56,132 bases of DNA, taken from positions 1 to 56,132 of the forward strand of contig JAHECO010000022.1 of assembly GCA_024641705.1 (NCBI GenBank), in the 5' to 3' direction. Origin of the DNA: Candidatus Kryptoniota bacterium. GTDB taxonomy: Bacteria; Bacteroidota; Ignavibacteria; Kryptoniales; JAKASW01. A model generated the notes under the pieces. It did not search any database, was not told the DNA's origin, and was given only the letters and a program-made list of their open reading frames with translations. Below, piece after piece: positions 8,377 to 18,246 of the stretch. How positions within the stretch are numbered: the first letter of the stretch is position 1; each line of letters opens with the position of its first letter. The position numbers and the translations under genes are program-made.

Positions 8377-9198
8377 TCAGATGTCCTTCTTCCCGCGCTG
8401 TCTCCTCGATTCATATAATATCACCCCTACCGAGCTCGCAACGTTCATCGAATCAACTTCGTTCAGCATCGGCACCCTGACGGCAATGTCGCATGCATCG
8501 ACCACTGCTGGAGAGATCCCCTCGCCTTCACTGCCGAACACAATGCAGACATCTCCGGAGAGATCCGCATCTGACACCCGCACCGATTTTTCCCGGGGAT
8601 GCGCTGCAACGAGCTTCACGCCATGTCGCAAGCGCATATCTTCCAAGATATCGGCCAGGTTATCCGAATAAACTATCGGTAGCTCAAAGATTGTCCCCAT
8701 TGAATTCCTGACGGCCCTTCGCAGGTACGGATCGCAGGACGTTCCTCCGACGATCAGCGCGTGGACTCCGAACGCCGCGCAGTTCCGGACGATCACCCCC
8801 ATGTTCTCGGAATTTGCTATTCCGTCTGCGGCCACGAGGAGGTGCGATTCACCGGGGGGCAATTTCATATCAAAGATGTCTACAGGATCCGGCACCCTGC
8901 CGATCGCCATGATTCCCTGATGCAGTCGGTAGCCGACAATTTCTTCGAGGAGCTTCTTCTCCGCAACGTAGATCCCATCCTCGATTTCCCTCTTCTCCAA
9001 AAGGCTTGAGTACTTGTCGGACCAGTCGTCTGTCAGGAGAATCGACACAATCTTCAGCCTGCTTTGCACGAGGCGCCTGACGACTTTCTCCCCTTCAGCC
9101 ACGAAGATGCCCTTCTCGCGATGCTCAGCCGGGCGCCGCATCGTCCGGTAAGGTTCAAGCTCCGTCAATGAAAGGGAATCGATCCTCAGCAGTTTCAT
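8377..9198 (-). CDS. SpoU/TrmH-family RNA 2'-O-methyltransferase
   Basis: This SPOUT-fold enzyme transfers a methyl group from SAM to a ribose 2'-OH of tRNA or rRNA. The 273-residue protein has an N-terminal substrate-binding domain (FVAEGEKVVRRL, as in RlmB/TrmH relatives) and the C-terminal knot: motif 1 ADGIANSENMGVIVRNCAAFGV, split here as two adjacent parts, motif 2 IVFGSEGEGISP and motif 3 VPMLNEVDSMNVASSVGVILYE, all intact. The exact substrate cannot be assigned. ATG 9198 is preferred to the TTG at 9210. It follows pepT by about 115 bases and may be read with it. Confidence 0.88.
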   Translation of the reverse strand: MKLLRIDSLSLTELEPYRTMRRPAEHREKGIFVAEGEKVVRRLVQSRLKIVSILLTDDWSDKYSSLLEKREIEDGIYVAEKKLLEEIVGYRLHQGIMAIGRVPDPVDIFDMKLPPGESHLLVAADGIANSENMGVIVRNCAAFGVHALIVGGTSCDPYLRRAVRNSMGTIFELPIVYSDNLADILEDMRLRHGVKLVAAHPREKSVRVSDADLSGDVCIVFGSEGEGISPAVVDACDIAVRVPMLNEVDSMNVASSVGVILYESRRQRGKKDI

Positions 9199-9313
9199 GG
9201 TGTTCTGCAATTAAATGGATCGCCGGTGACGCAATGCAGAAAGACGCTTCCGACCGAATCGGGGAAGAATCCGAAAGTGTCCGTTCCTTGCGTATCGTCC
9301 GTGTTCCGTTCTC

Positions 9314-10645
9314 CTATTCCTCCGCACCCTTCTCGGCCCAAATCTTCGAGATGTTCACTATCGTCTCGACCGATTTGACCATCGACATGGCCGGTATCCA
9401 CTCCAGTTTGCCGTGGGGGTTGGACTCGCCTGCGAAGATGTTGGCAGTCGGCATTCCCATGAAAGTCAGCTGCGAACCGTCGGTGCCGCCGCGTACCGGC
9501 AGCCTGACGGGCTTCACACCGGCACACTCCATCGCCTCCTCGGCGAACGCGACCACATCCGGATACTTGCTCAGTACGGAGTTCATATTCCGGTAGGTAT
9601 CGGTAATCACAAGATCTATGTTCACGCCGGGGAATTCTTTCAGTGTCTGCTCCTTCATATCCCCCAGGATCTTCCCTTTCTCTTCCATGCCGCCGATGTC
9701 GAAATCCCGGATCAGGACTTTCAGCCTCGTTCGTTCCTCGTTTCCGGTAAGATCGTAAGGATGCAGGTATCCCTGCCTTCCCTCCGTCGTCTCGGGTCTC
9801 ATGTCCTCGGGGAAAAGCGATATGAAGTGTGCGGCGGCATAGAGGGAATTCACCATGATCCCTTTCGCGTAACCCGGATGCGTATTCTTCCCGTGGAAGG
9901 TAACGACGGCGGTCTGCGCGTTGAACGTCTCGTCGCTCAGCTCGCCCAACTGGCCGCCGTCAATTGTGTACGCGTACTTCGCACCCCAGCCCTTGATGTC
10001 GAAATACCTGGGGCCGTGCCCCACTTCCTCGTCGGGAGTGAATGCGATCTTGATCGTTCCGTGCTTTATCTCCGGATGCTTGAGCATATACTCAACCGCA
10101 GTCATTATCTCCGCAATCCCGGCCTTGTCATCTGCGGCCAACAGGGTCGTGCCGTCGGTAGTAATGATGTCGTCTCCGATGCTCTTGAGCAGGTTCGGGT
10201 CCTTTCCGACGGTGATGACGCGCGTCGTGTCGTTCGGCAGCACGATATCGCCGCCCTGGTAATTCTTGTGGATGATCGGGTTCACGTTCGCGTCCGACAC
10301 GGACGACGAAGCGTCGACATGCGCTATGAATCCGATGACAGGAACCTTTTCGGTCTTTCCTGCCGGCAGATTGGAGGGAAGAGTCGCGTAAACATAGCAG
10401 TGCTGTTCATCGAGGCGCGCGTCAGCCAGTCCGAGCTGCTGCAATTCTCTCAACAGGATCCTCGCCAGGTCGAACTGTTTCCGTGTACTCGGTACTTCTT
10501 CGACGTCCTCTTTGGACTGTGTGTCTATCTTGACGTACTTGATCAGCCGGTCAACCGCCGCCTGCTTGACCCAATTCCCCTGCAGTTGTCCCCACGATAC
10601 TTCCGCCAGGAACAATGTCGATAGCAGAACCAGAAATGTTTTCAC
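9314..10645 (-). CDS. pepT: Peptidase T-like tripeptidase (M20B) with a signal peptide
   Basis: PepT is a dizinc aminotripeptidase. The 443-residue protein keeps the family motifs GFIAHVDAS (metal His), LLAADDKAGIAEIM, FTPDEEVGHG (catalytic and metal Glu) and the C-terminal RGGTDGSQLTFMGMPT. Unlike the usual cytosolic enzyme it starts with a typical secretory signal (KTFLVLLSTLFLAEVSWG), so it should act in the periplasm or on the surface. GTG 10645 is chosen because AGGAGG sits six bases before it and the signal peptide begins there; an ATG at 10690 would add 15 residues ahead of the signal. Confidence 0.9.
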   Translation of the reverse strand: MKTFLVLLSTLFLAEVSWGQLQGNWVKQAAVDRLIKYVKIDTQSKEDVEEVPSTRKQFDLARILLRELQQLGLADARLDEQHCYVYATLPSNLPAGKTEKVPVIGFIAHVDASSSVSDANVNPIIHKNYQGGDIVLPNDTTRVITVGKDPNLLKSIGDDIITTDGTTLLAADDKAGIAEIMTAVEYMLKHPEIKHGTIKIAFTPDEEVGHGPRYFDIKGWGAKYAYTIDGGQLGELSDETFNAQTAVVTFHGKNTHPGYAKGIMVNSLYAAAHFISLFPEDMRPETTEGRQGYLHPYDLTGNEERTRLKVLIRDFDIGGMEEKGKILGDMKEQTLKEFPGVNIDLVITDTYRNMNSVLSKYPDVVAFAEEAMECAGVKPVRLPVRGGTDGSQLTFMGMPTANIFAGESNPHGKLEWIPAMSMVKSVETIVNISKIWAEKGAEE

Positions 10646-10712
10646 GCCGAGCCTCCTGACATGTTTGACATGAATTGTCCTATTTTCCAACGAAAGACCT
10701 ACATCCTTGTCT

Positions 10713-10749
10713 GAAAAAGAAAGGGCTGTCCGGCATACTCGGGCAGCCC
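10713..10749 (-). terminator. Rho-independent terminator after ahcY
   Basis: On the minus strand, GGGCTG...CAGCCC (10723-10749) is followed by TTTCTTTTT. It ends the metK-ahcY transcript before pepT. Confidence 0.8.
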
Positions 10750-10792
10750 CGTCAATCCTTTATGGTCGTAACCCTGTCAAGGTAGATCTGTC

Positions 10793-12073
10793 TTACGTCC
10801 CGGAGCTGTAATCCGTCTGATACTTCACCTGTTCGGGGGTGAGCTTGTCGATTTTGACGCCCATCGTTTTGAGCTTAAGCATCGCGATTTCCTGATCCTG
10901 CTCGGGAGAAATATCGTGCACCTTGTTCTCGAGCCTCTTTCCCTTCTTGTGAAGGTCGACGATTCTCAGCTGCGCCATAAACTGGTTGGCAAACGACATG
11001 TCCATCACCTCGGACGGATGTCCTTCGGCGGCGGCCAGGTTGACGAGCCTTCCCTGCGCGAGGACGTAGATGTGGCGGCCGTCTTTTGTCGTGTAGTCTT
11101 CGTTGTTCGGCCGGATCTCGCGAACTTTCCCGGTCATCTTCTTGAGATCGTTCAGGTTGAGTTCGCAGTCGTAGTGACCGGTGTTGCACACGATCGCGCC
11201 ATCCTTCATCTTCGCGAAATGTCTCTCGACGACTATGTCTTTCACGCCAGTGGCGGTGACGAATACGTCGCCGATCTTCGCGGCCTCGTCCATGGTCATC
11301 ACTCTCATCCCTTCAAGCGTGGCCTTCAGGGCGGCGGTACCTTTCACCTCGGTGACGATGACATTCGCGCCGAGTCCCTTCGCGCGCATCGCCACTCCCT
11401 TGCCGCAATGGCCATAGCCGGCAACGACCACGTTCTTCCCGGCGAGAAGGACGCTGGTCGCCCTTATTATGCCGTCCAGAGTCGACTGACCTGTACCGTA
11501 AACGTTGTCGAAGTCCCATTTCGTTTCGGCGTCGTTTACCGCGATAACCGGATATTTCAGGGCACCGTCGCTTGCCATCGCGCGAAGCCTGTGTACTCCC
11601 GTCGTGGTCTCTTCCGTGCCGCCGAGTATTGTACTGTTCGCGAGCTCGGGATATTTGTTGTGAACTGTGAATATCAGATCGGCGCCGTCATCGAGCGTCA
11701 GGTTTGGTTTCATCTTTATCGTTTCATCGATGGCCCAGTAAAACTCCTTCACCGACATTCCGTGCCATGCGAAGATTGAGATGTCTTCCGAAGCGAGCGC
11801 GGCCGCCACGGAATCGTTCGTCGAAAGCGGATTACAGCCGCTCCAGCTTACCTCCGCACCGCAGGCGGCAAAAGTCTTGACCAGCACGGCGGTTTCCTTC
11901 GTGACGTGAAGACAGCCCGCTATTTTGTATCCCTTGAACGGCTTGGCCGCGCTGTATTTCTCTTTAAGTGCCATCAGGACCGGCATTCTCGATTCCGCCC
12001 AGGCGATCCTTTTCTTTCCCTCTTCTGCGAGAGACATGTCGCGTACTTTGTATAGTCCTTTAACTTCGTTCAT
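10793..12073 (-). CDS. ahcY: Adenosylhomocysteinase
   Basis: AhcY splits S-adenosylhomocysteine into adenosine and homocysteine using tightly bound NAD+, clearing the product of SAM-dependent methylation. The 426-residue protein shows GCLHVTKETAVL near the start, ETTTGVHRL, the NAD-binding GYGHCGKGVAMRAKGLGA stretch, catalytic Lys/Asp in VNDAETKWDFDN, and the C-terminal NAD-contact KLKTMGVKIDKLTPEQ...Y. It lies 42 bases before metK's stop in the same direction; together with the CBS and CGL genes at 15.7-18.2 kb it feeds homocysteine to cysteine. Confidence 0.97.
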   Translation of the reverse strand: MNEVKGLYKVRDMSLAEEGKKRIAWAESRMPVLMALKEKYSAAKPFKGYKIAGCLHVTKETAVLVKTFAACGAEVSWSGCNPLSTNDSVAAALASEDISIFAWHGMSVKEFYWAIDETIKMKPNLTLDDGADLIFTVHNKYPELANSTILGGTEETTTGVHRLRAMASDGALKYPVIAVNDAETKWDFDNVYGTGQSTLDGIIRATSVLLAGKNVVVAGYGHCGKGVAMRAKGLGANVIVTEVKGTAALKATLEGMRVMTMDEAAKIGDVFVTATGVKDIVVERHFAKMKDGAIVCNTGHYDCELNLNDLKKMTGKVREIRPNNEDYTTKDGRHIYVLAQGRLVNLAAAEGHPSEVMDMSFANQFMAQLRIVDLHKKGKRLENKVHDISPEQDQEIAMLKLKTMGVKIDKLTPEQVKYQTDYSSGT

Positions 12074-12115
12074 CTGGCAATTTCTCCAAACTTTGATTTC
12101 ATTTTAATGTGTCAA

Positions 12116-13297
12116 CTACTTCACTGCGGCACGCATCGAATCCACGAGGTCGATCTTCTCCCAGGTGAATTCCTTCTCCGACCTGCCGAAATGCCCGTAG
12201 GCAGCCGTCTTCTCGAATATCGGCCGGCGGAGATCAAGGTGCTTGGTGATGCCCAGAGGGGTTAGGTCCATTACCTCTCCGATTATTCTTCCGAGCTCCG
12301 TGTCGGATACGCCTTCAGCCGTGCCTTTGGTGTCGACGAGAACAGATACCGGTTCCGCAACGCCTATGGCATACGCTAACTGTATCATGCACTCTTTCGC
12401 GAGTCCGGCCGCGACTATGTTCTTCGCCAGGTAACGCGCCGCGTAGGCCGCACTTCTGTCAACCTTCGACGGATCCTTGCCGGAAAAAGCACCTCCTCCG
12501 TGGGGCGCATATCCTCCGTAAGTGTCTACTATTATCTTCCTTCCCGTCAGTCCGGTATCACCGTGAGGCCCGCCGATCTCGAACCTCCCCGTGGGGTTGA
12601 TATGATAGTCGGTATTCTTCGTCAAATACTTCTCCGGTATGACGTTACCGATAATGTGTTTCTTCACATCGTCGGCGATCTTCTTCTGCCATTTCGACTC
12701 TGACATGCCCTTTGGTTCGGGGTCATGCTGTGTGGAGACTACCACCGTATCGACACTGATCCTGCCCCCTTCGTGGTACGCGATGGTGACCTGGCTCTTG
12801 CCGTCGGGACGGAGATACTTCATCGGTGATTTTTCCTTCATCTTTCTGACTTCGGCCAAACGGCGCGTGATCCTGTGAGCAAGTGCGATCGGCAGGGGCA
12901 TAAGCTCCTCCGTCTGATCGCAGGCATAACCGAACATCATTCCCTGGTCACCCGCTCCGCCCCGTTCGACGCCGCGGCTGATATCCATCGACTGGGAATG
13001 CATTACGTTGATCACCCCGCACGATTCAGCATCGAATTTGTAACGGATGTCGTTGTATCCGATCCTGCTGATTACCCCGCGGGCGATGTCGGCAACATCC
13101 ACCTTCGACTTTACCTCTTCAGTGGTCGTCACCTCGCCGCCAATCACAACGAGACCGGTCGTCACATAAGTCTCGCAGGCGACCCTGGAGTTCGGCTCTA
13201 TCGCCAGGTGTGCATCCAACACCGCATCGGAAATCTGATCGCATATCTTGTCAGGATGCCCTTCAGTGACTGATTCCGATGTGAACAGTTTGTACAT
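12116..13297 (-). CDS. metK: S-adenosylmethionine synthetase
   Basis: MetK makes SAM from methionine and ATP. The 393-residue protein starts [21 protein letters not shown]-type, with the ATP-binding [27 protein letters not shown], and the phosphate-binding loop [19 protein letters not shown], all as in the family. It is 18 bases downstream of the sugar nucleotidyltransferase stop's neighbour and upstream of ahcY, forming a SAM-cycle transcript. No SAM riboswitch is seen before it. Confidence 0.98.
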   Translation of the reverse strand: MYKLFTSESVTEGHPDKICDQISDAVLDAHLAIEPNSRVACETYVTTGLVVIGGEVTTTEEVKSKVDVADIARGVISRIGYNDIRYKFDAESCGVINVMHSQSMDISRGVERGGAGDQGMMFGYACDQTEELMPLPIALAHRITRRLAEVRKMKEKSPMKYLRPDGKSQVTIAYHEGGRISVDTVVVSTQHDPEPKGMSESKWQKKIADDVKKHIIGNVIPEKYLTKNTDYHINPTGRFEIGGPHGDTGLTGRKIIVDTYGGYAPHGGGAFSGKDPSKVDRSAAYAARYLAKNIVAAGLAKECMIQLAYAIGVAEPVSVLVDTKGTAEGVSDTELGRIIGEVMDLTPLGITKHLDLRRPIFEKTAAYGHFGRSEKEFTWEKIDLVDSMRAAVK

Positions 13298-13315
13298 TTC
13301 GTCTCCGATAGTTTG

Positions 13316-14296
13316 TTATAAGAAATCTATCTCTGTTGAGTCGCCGGCATTGACCCGTTTGAAACTCCCCTTGAGCTGCGCGTTCTGGCCGACAATCGAT
13401 CCTTCAAGGAGCGAGTTCTGTATCGACGCGCCCGAACCGATGATAGAGTCGCGGATAAGCGAATCCACTATTTCAACATCGGAATCGATGGTGGCGTTGG
13501 GACCGATCACGGAGTTAGAGATCCTTGCCGAATCCGCTATATAGACGGGGGGAATAATAACGACATTGTCGCGTTTCTTGAAGTGGCGGGTCTTCTTTAA
13601 CAGGTGGCGGTTTGTCGAAAGAAGCGTTTCGGGCTTCCCGCAGTCGTACCATCCTTCGACCTCGAAAAACTTTATCTTCTCTCCCCTGTCAAGCATTATC
13701 TGCAAGGCGTCCGTCAGCTGGTACTCGTTTTTTGTCTTGATGTCTTTGTCGATAGTCTCCCGGATCGCCGCATCGAGCGCAAGCGGCGACTTTATGAAGT
13801 AAAGCCCTACCACTGCCAGGTTTGAAGTGGGCTTGTCGGGTTTCTCTATCAGCCTGGTCACACTGTCCCCATCTGTCTCGGCGACGCCGAACCTGCGCGG
13901 ATCTTCGACGCGTTTCACCCCGATGCTCGAGTACTGGCTCTTCAGCAACGGCGAGAGGTCGACGTCGAATACAGTGTCGCCGAGGATAATAATCAACGGC
14001 TCATCGCTCGGATCACCCGAGAGAGCGACATGTGTCGCGTGACCGAGACCAAGTCTCTCTTCCTGGTAGACGAATCTGAAATTCGTCTTTTTGTAGTTCG
14101 CGCGCAGGTACTCTTCAACCATGTCGCCCATGTATCCGACTACGACAGAGATGTCCTTGATGCCGATATTCGTGAGATGGTCGACGATATGGCCGACAAT
14201 CGGTTTCCCGCCGACATTGAGCAGCACTTTGGGCAGCGAGTATGTGTGTGGACGCAGACGTGTTCCCACCCCTGCGACGGGGATTATTGCTCTCAT
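13316..14296 (-). CDS. Sugar-phosphate nucleotidyltransferase (RmlA/GlmU-like)
   Basis: This 326-residue enzyme activates a sugar 1-phosphate with an NTP. The N-terminal Rossmann-like domain has the signature MRAIIPVAGVGTRLRPHT and SLPKVLLNVGGKPIV, then GLGHATHVAL and LGDTVFDVD (metal Asp). A C-terminal left-handed beta-helix of hexapeptide-like repeats (ARISNSVIGPNATIDSDVEI, SIIGSGASIQNS) is typical of regulatory or second-function domains. The sugar and nucleotide cannot be told apart from sequence. ATG 14296 is chosen over an in-frame start at 14392 because the conserved domain begins exactly there. Confidence 0.88.
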   Translation of the reverse strand: MRAIIPVAGVGTRLRPHTYSLPKVLLNVGGKPIVGHIVDHLTNIGIKDISVVVGYMGDMVEEYLRANYKKTNFRFVYQEERLGLGHATHVALSGDPSDEPLIIILGDTVFDVDLSPLLKSQYSSIGVKRVEDPRRFGVAETDGDSVTRLIEKPDKPTSNLAVVGLYFIKSPLALDAAIRETIDKDIKTKNEYQLTDALQIMLDRGEKIKFFEVEGWYDCGKPETLLSTNRHLLKKTRHFKKRDNVVIIPPVYIADSARISNSVIGPNATIDSDVEIVDSLIRDSIIGSGASIQNSLLEGSIVGQNAQLKGSFKRVNAGDSTEIDFL

Positions 14297-14516
14297 AGGC
14301 TCAAAAATTTTTTGTGCGTGAAATTTAACATCCGGCGGCGGAACTTGCAATGAAGGAGGGTTATCCCCAGGACGTGGACGCGGTGGTAACAAGCTTGAAC
14401 TACCGAGCCCATGTACTTGTTAATGAGTCTAACGGCCATTCCGCCGTTTGCCCGGTAAAGGCCGTTCATTGTTTCTTTAGCCCGTTTTTGCGATTTTTAT
14501 TGAAAGAACTGACAGC

Positions 14517-15581
14517 ATGTTAAAGCACATCTTCGACAAAGTAAGGGAAGGCGAACGCCTCACTTTCGACGACGGGATGGAATTGTTCAACTCGAACGAT
14601 CTCCTGACCATCGGCATGATGGCAGACCACGTCAGGAGGAAGAAGCACCCCGAACCCGTCGTTACATACATCATAGACAGGAACATAAACTACACGAACG
14701 TTTGCGTGACCGAGTGCACCTTCTGCGCCTTCTACGCCAAGGTTGGCGACGAAAAGAAAAGCTATACGCTGACCAACGATGAGCTCGGGAGGAAGATACA
14801 GGAGACGATCGACCTCGGAGGATCGAGGATACTCCTCCAGGGCGGACTTAACCCGGAACTCGGGATAGAATATTACGAGGATACTTTCCGGTTCATAAAG
14901 AACAACTACAAGATCTGGCTCCATGCCCTCTCCCCGGAAGAGATCGTATACATAGCGGACCAGAGCGGCTTGAAGACGAGGGACGTCATCAAAAGGCTGG
15001 TCGATGCGGGGCTCGATTCGATACCCGGCGGCGGCGCCGAAATTCTGGTCGACGAAGTGCGCGACAAAATTGCCCCGAAGAAATGCACCTCCGACGAATG
15101 GCTCGGCGTCATGAATGAAGCTCACAAAATCGGGCTCAAAACAACGGCGACCATGATGTTCGGACATGTCGAGGGCCCGGAAGACCGGCTGCAACATATG
15201 ATTGTCGTGCGCGAGTTGCAGGACAGGACAGGCGGCTTCACCGCATTCATTCCCTGGACCTTCCAGCCGAGAAACACAGAACTTGCCGAGAATCACGACA
15301 ACCTGCGCGAGAAATCATCGGCGTTCGATTACCTGAAGACACTCGCAATTTCCAGACTGATGGTAGACAATGTCGACTCGATCCAGGTAAGCTGGGTGAC
15401 ACAGGGGTTGAAAATCGCCCAGATCGCCCTCACCTTCGGAGCCGACGACTTCGGCAGCCTGATGATCGAGGAGAACGTGGTCAGCGCAGCGGGTACCAAA
15501 CATTTCTCGGGATTCAGCCTCAACCATATCACGCGCGCTATAAAGAACGCAGGCTTTGAACCGGTACAGCGTTTCGTATAA
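14517..15581 (+). CDS. mqnC: Cyclic dehypoxanthinyl futalosine synthase
   Basis: MqnC is a radical SAM enzyme that cyclises dehypoxanthinyl futalosine in the futalosine route to menaquinone. The 354-residue protein has the cluster motif CVTECTFCAF (CxxxCxxC) in YTNVCVTECTFCAFYAKVG, LQGGLNPELGIEYYEDTFR, and IPGGGAEILVDEVR, all MqnC-like. It is divergent from the nucleotidyltransferase with a 220-base shared upstream region. No other mqn genes are in the window. Menaquinone is the expected electron acceptor for the hydrogenase of this organism. Confidence 0.94.
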   Translation: MLKHIFDKVREGERLTFDDGMELFNSNDLLTIGMMADHVRRKKHPEPVVTYIIDRNINYTNVCVTECTFCAFYAKVGDEKKSYTLTNDELGRKIQETIDLGGSRILLQGGLNPELGIEYYEDTFRFIKNNYKIWLHALSPEEIVYIADQSGLKTRDVIKRLVDAGLDSIPGGGAEILVDEVRDKIAPKKCTSDEWLGVMNEAHKIGLKTTATMMFGHVEGPEDRLQHMIVVRELQDRTGGFTAFIPWTFQPRNTELAENHDNLREKSSAFDYLKTLAISRLMVDNVDSIQVSWVTQGLKIAQIALTFGADDFGSLMIEENVVSAAGTKHFSGFSLNHITRAIKNAGFEPVQRFV

Positions 15582-15639
15582 GTCAGAATTCAAGAGTCGA
15601 AGTTCAAAACCAACAAAGACACGTTCAGTAAGTAACGCT

Positions 15640-15679
15640 GTTTTCTTTTGACTTTTGATTTTTGACCTTTGACTTTTCA
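15640..15679. repeat. Heptad-like TTTTGAC intergenic repeat tract
   Basis: Units related to TTTTGAC/TTTTGAT/CTTTGAC follow each other without a break between mqnC and the CBS gene. Closely related tracts occur at 34799-34903 and in the 3' end of nfnB (24225-24260), so this is a dispersed repeat family in the genome. Confidence 0.6.
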
Positions 15680-15715
15680 TATCATCCACCTTTAACGCCA
15701 ATCACAGGGCACGGA

Positions 15716-17101
15716 ATGTGGCATAATTCAATCCTTGAAGTAATCGGTAACACCCCGATGCTGCGGCTCACCCGGATCGCGCCGGGCATCAAACCCACCC
15801 TTCTAGCCAAGCTCGAGTATCTCAACCCGGGAGGCTCTGTCAAAGACAGGATCGGGATAACGATGATAGAAGACGCGGAGAGGCGCGGACTTCTGAGGCC
15901 GGGAGGAACGATCATCGAAGGCACATCCGGGAATACCGGCATGGGCCTCGCTCTAGTGGCCGCGATGAAAGGCTACAAGTGCGTCTTCACGATGCCCGAC
16001 AAAATGAGCCAGGAGAAGATCGACCTCCTCCGAGCGTTCGGAGCCGAGGTGATAGTGACTCCGACGGCAGTCGAGCCCGAAGACCCGCGCAGCTACCACT
16101 CTGTCGCGGTGCGGCTAAGCAAGGAGATCCCAAATTCATATTTCCCCAACCAATACGACAACCCGAGCAACCCCGAGGCCCACTACCAATCCACCGGTCC
16201 GGAGATATGGGAACAGACCGAGGGAAAAATAACCCACTTCGTCTGCGGGATCGGCACAGGCGGAACGATCGTCGGCGCGGCTAAATATCTCAAAGAGAAG
16301 AACCCGAAAATCAAGGTCATCGGCGTCGATCCCGAAGGGAGCATCTACGCGGAACTCTTCAAGAACGGAAAAATGCCTGAGAGCCACCCTTACAAAGTCG
16401 AGGGGATTGGCCAGGACTCTCTGCCGAAAATCATGGAGTTCGATAATATAGATGAAGTGATCGCGGTGTCCGATAAAGAATCCTTCCTGGCCACAAGACT
16501 GCTGGCGCGGAAAGAGGGGATTTTTGCGGGAGGCTCGGCCGGCTCTGCGATCCATGTCGCATTGAAAGTGGCGCCCTCACTCGGCAAGGACGACATTATG
16601 GTCGTGATAATCCCGGATCACGGATCCAGGTATCTTTCCAAACTGTATAACGACAATTGGATGAAGGACAACCAGTATCTGGAGGCAGGGCTCAAGTTGT
16701 CCGCGGGCGACGTAAGCCATTCGAAGAGAGGCAAGCGCCGTCTCATCAGTGTCGGACCCGATGCCACACTGACGCAAGCGATCAGTCTCATGCAGAAGAA
16801 CGACATATCGCAGCTCCCTGTAACGGAAGGGGGAAGATTCATCGGCAGTCTAACCGAGACAAGGGTCCTCTCGACACTCGTATCGAACCCCTCTTTGAGG
16901 GAGCATATTGTCCGGGAATTCATCGACAAGCCCTTCCCTGTGGTCGACGAGAAGATTTCGGTGGAAAAGCTCTACAAAATGCTCGACAGCGAAGCCTCGG
17001 CAGTCATAGTGCGACGCGATGACGATTCCTTCGACATAATCACCAAGTCCGACCTTATTCTTGCGATAACCGAGAACTCTGCACAAATCACGGAGCGATA
17101 A
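15716..17101 (+). CDS. cbs: Cystathionine beta-synthase
   Basis: This PLP enzyme joins homocysteine and serine into cystathionine. The 461-residue protein has the PLP lysine in NPGGSVKDRIG, the phosphate-binding loop GTGGTIVGAAKYL, EGTSGNTGMGLALVA, and a C-terminal pair of CBS domains (about 340-395 and 400-455) that could sense adenosyl compounds. No N-terminal haem domain is present. An upstream in-frame start at 15662 falls in repeat DNA; ATG 15716 is where similarity begins. Its TAA overlaps the next ATG (TAATG). Confidence 0.93.
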   Translation: MWHNSILEVIGNTPMLRLTRIAPGIKPTLLAKLEYLNPGGSVKDRIGITMIEDAERRGLLRPGGTIIEGTSGNTGMGLALVAAMKGYKCVFTMPDKMSQEKIDLLRAFGAEVIVTPTAVEPEDPRSYHSVAVRLSKEIPNSYFPNQYDNPSNPEAHYQSTGPEIWEQTEGKITHFVCGIGTGGTIVGAAKYLKEKNPKIKVIGVDPEGSIYAELFKNGKMPESHPYKVEGIGQDSLPKIMEFDNIDEVIAVSDKESFLATRLLARKEGIFAGGSAGSAIHVALKVAPSLGKDDIMVVIIPDHGSRYLSKLYNDNWMKDNQYLEAGLKLSAGDVSHSKRGKRRLISVGPDATLTQAISLMQKNDISQLPVTEGGRFIGSLTETRVLSTLVSNPSLREHIVREFIDKPFPVVDEKISVEKLYKMLDSEASAVIVRRDDDSFDIITKSDLILAITENSAQITER

Positions 17102-18246
17102 TGAAGTTTGGAACCACGGCAATCCACGCCGGGCAGGAGCCCGACAGCGCGACCGGCGCCATAATGACACCTATTTATCAGACATCTACCTATGTGCAGT
17201 CGGCGCCGGCAGTACATAAAGGGTTCGATTATTCCCGGGCGGACAACCCGACGCGTAAGGCCCTGGAGAAGAACCTCGCGGCGCTCGAAGGGGCGAAATA
17301 CTGCGCGGCCTTTTCCTCAGGGATGGGCGCCATCGATGCCGTGATAAAGTTGTTAAAGACAGGCGACCACGTGCTGGCAGGCAACGACCTCTACGGCGGC
17401 ACTTACCGGATCTTCGTGAAAGTGTTCGAGCAGTTCGGTCTTCGCTTTGACTTCATCGACATGAGCCACAAGGATGACGTGAAGAAAGCCATCACGCCGG
17501 ACACAAAGATGATCTGGGTCGAGACCCCGACGAATCCCCTGTTGAGGATTGTGGACATCGAGGGGGTGGCGGCATTAGCGAAGGAAGCGGGCGCCCTGAC
17601 CGTGGTCGACAATACTTTCGCAACTCCCTTCCTCCAGAGGCCCATATCACTCGGTGCCGACATCGTCGTCCACAGCGCGACCAAGTACCTCGGCGGTCAT
17701 TCCGATGTTATCCTCGGAGCCGCGATCACGGACGACGACAAACTCGCCGAGCGACTCCACTTCATCCAGAAATCCAGCGGGGCGGTTCCAGGCCCGTTCG
17801 ACTGCTTCCTTGCCCTGCGCGGAACGAAGACGCTCCACGTCAGGATGGAAAGACACTGCCAAAACGCCAAGGCGGTGGCCGAATTCCTCGCCGTGCATCT
17901 GAAAGTGCAGCATGTAAACTATCCGGGTTTCAAATTCCACCCTAACTACGCCATTGCCGAAAGACAAATGAGCGGCTTCGGCGGAATGGTCTCGTTTACC
18001 CTCAAGAACGATGACATCAGAGCCGCCAAGAAGCTCACGACGTACACTAAGGTATTCACTCTTGCCGAAAGTCTTGGCGGTGTGGAATCGCTGATCGAAC
18101 ATCCCGCATCGATGACTCATTCTTCTCTGCCGCGCAAAGTCCGGCTGCAGTCGGGCCTTGAAGACACGCTGATCAGGCTTTCGGTCGGTATCGAAGATGC
18201 CGACGACCTCGTGGAGGATCTGGGGCAGGCGCTTGAAAGGATCTGA
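17101..18246 (+). CDS. Cystathionine gamma-lyase / gamma-synthase family PLP enzyme
   Basis: This 381-residue enzyme belongs to the Cys/Met metabolism PLP family. It shows FGTTAIHAGQEPD at the start, SSGMGAIDAV, the PLP-binding Asp in VVDNTFATP, the Schiff-base lysine in HSATKYLGGHSD, and LGGVESLIEHPASMTH near the end. Translational coupling to CBS strongly favours the gamma-lyase role, splitting cystathionine to cysteine, although gamma-synthase or homocysteine-lyase activity cannot be ruled out from sequence. Confidence 0.93.
   Translation: MKFGTTAIHAGQEPDSATGAIMTPIYQTSTYVQSAPAVHKGFDYSRADNPTRKALEKNLAALEGAKYCAAFSSGMGAIDAVIKLLKTGDHVLAGNDLYGGTYRIFVKVFEQFGLRFDFIDMSHKDDVKKAITPDTKMIWVETPTNPLLRIVDIEGVAALAKEAGALTVVDNTFATPFLQRPISLGADIVVHSATKYLGGHSDVILGAAITDDDKLAERLHFIQKSSGAVPGPFDCFLALRGTKTLHVRMERHCQNAKAVAEFLAVHLKVQHVNYPGFKFHPNYAIAERQMSGFGGMVSFTLKNDDIRAAKKLTTYTKVFTLAESLGGVESLIEHPASMTHSSLPRKVRLQSGLEDTLIRLSVGIEDADDLVEDLGQALERI

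Noticed and set aside
9413-10624. 403-codon plus-strand frame opposite pepT
   Set aside because: Mirror of a high-GC real gene; no domain features.
13298-13315. SAM riboswitch before metK
   Set aside because: Only 18 bases separate metK from the preceding gene; no room and no motif.
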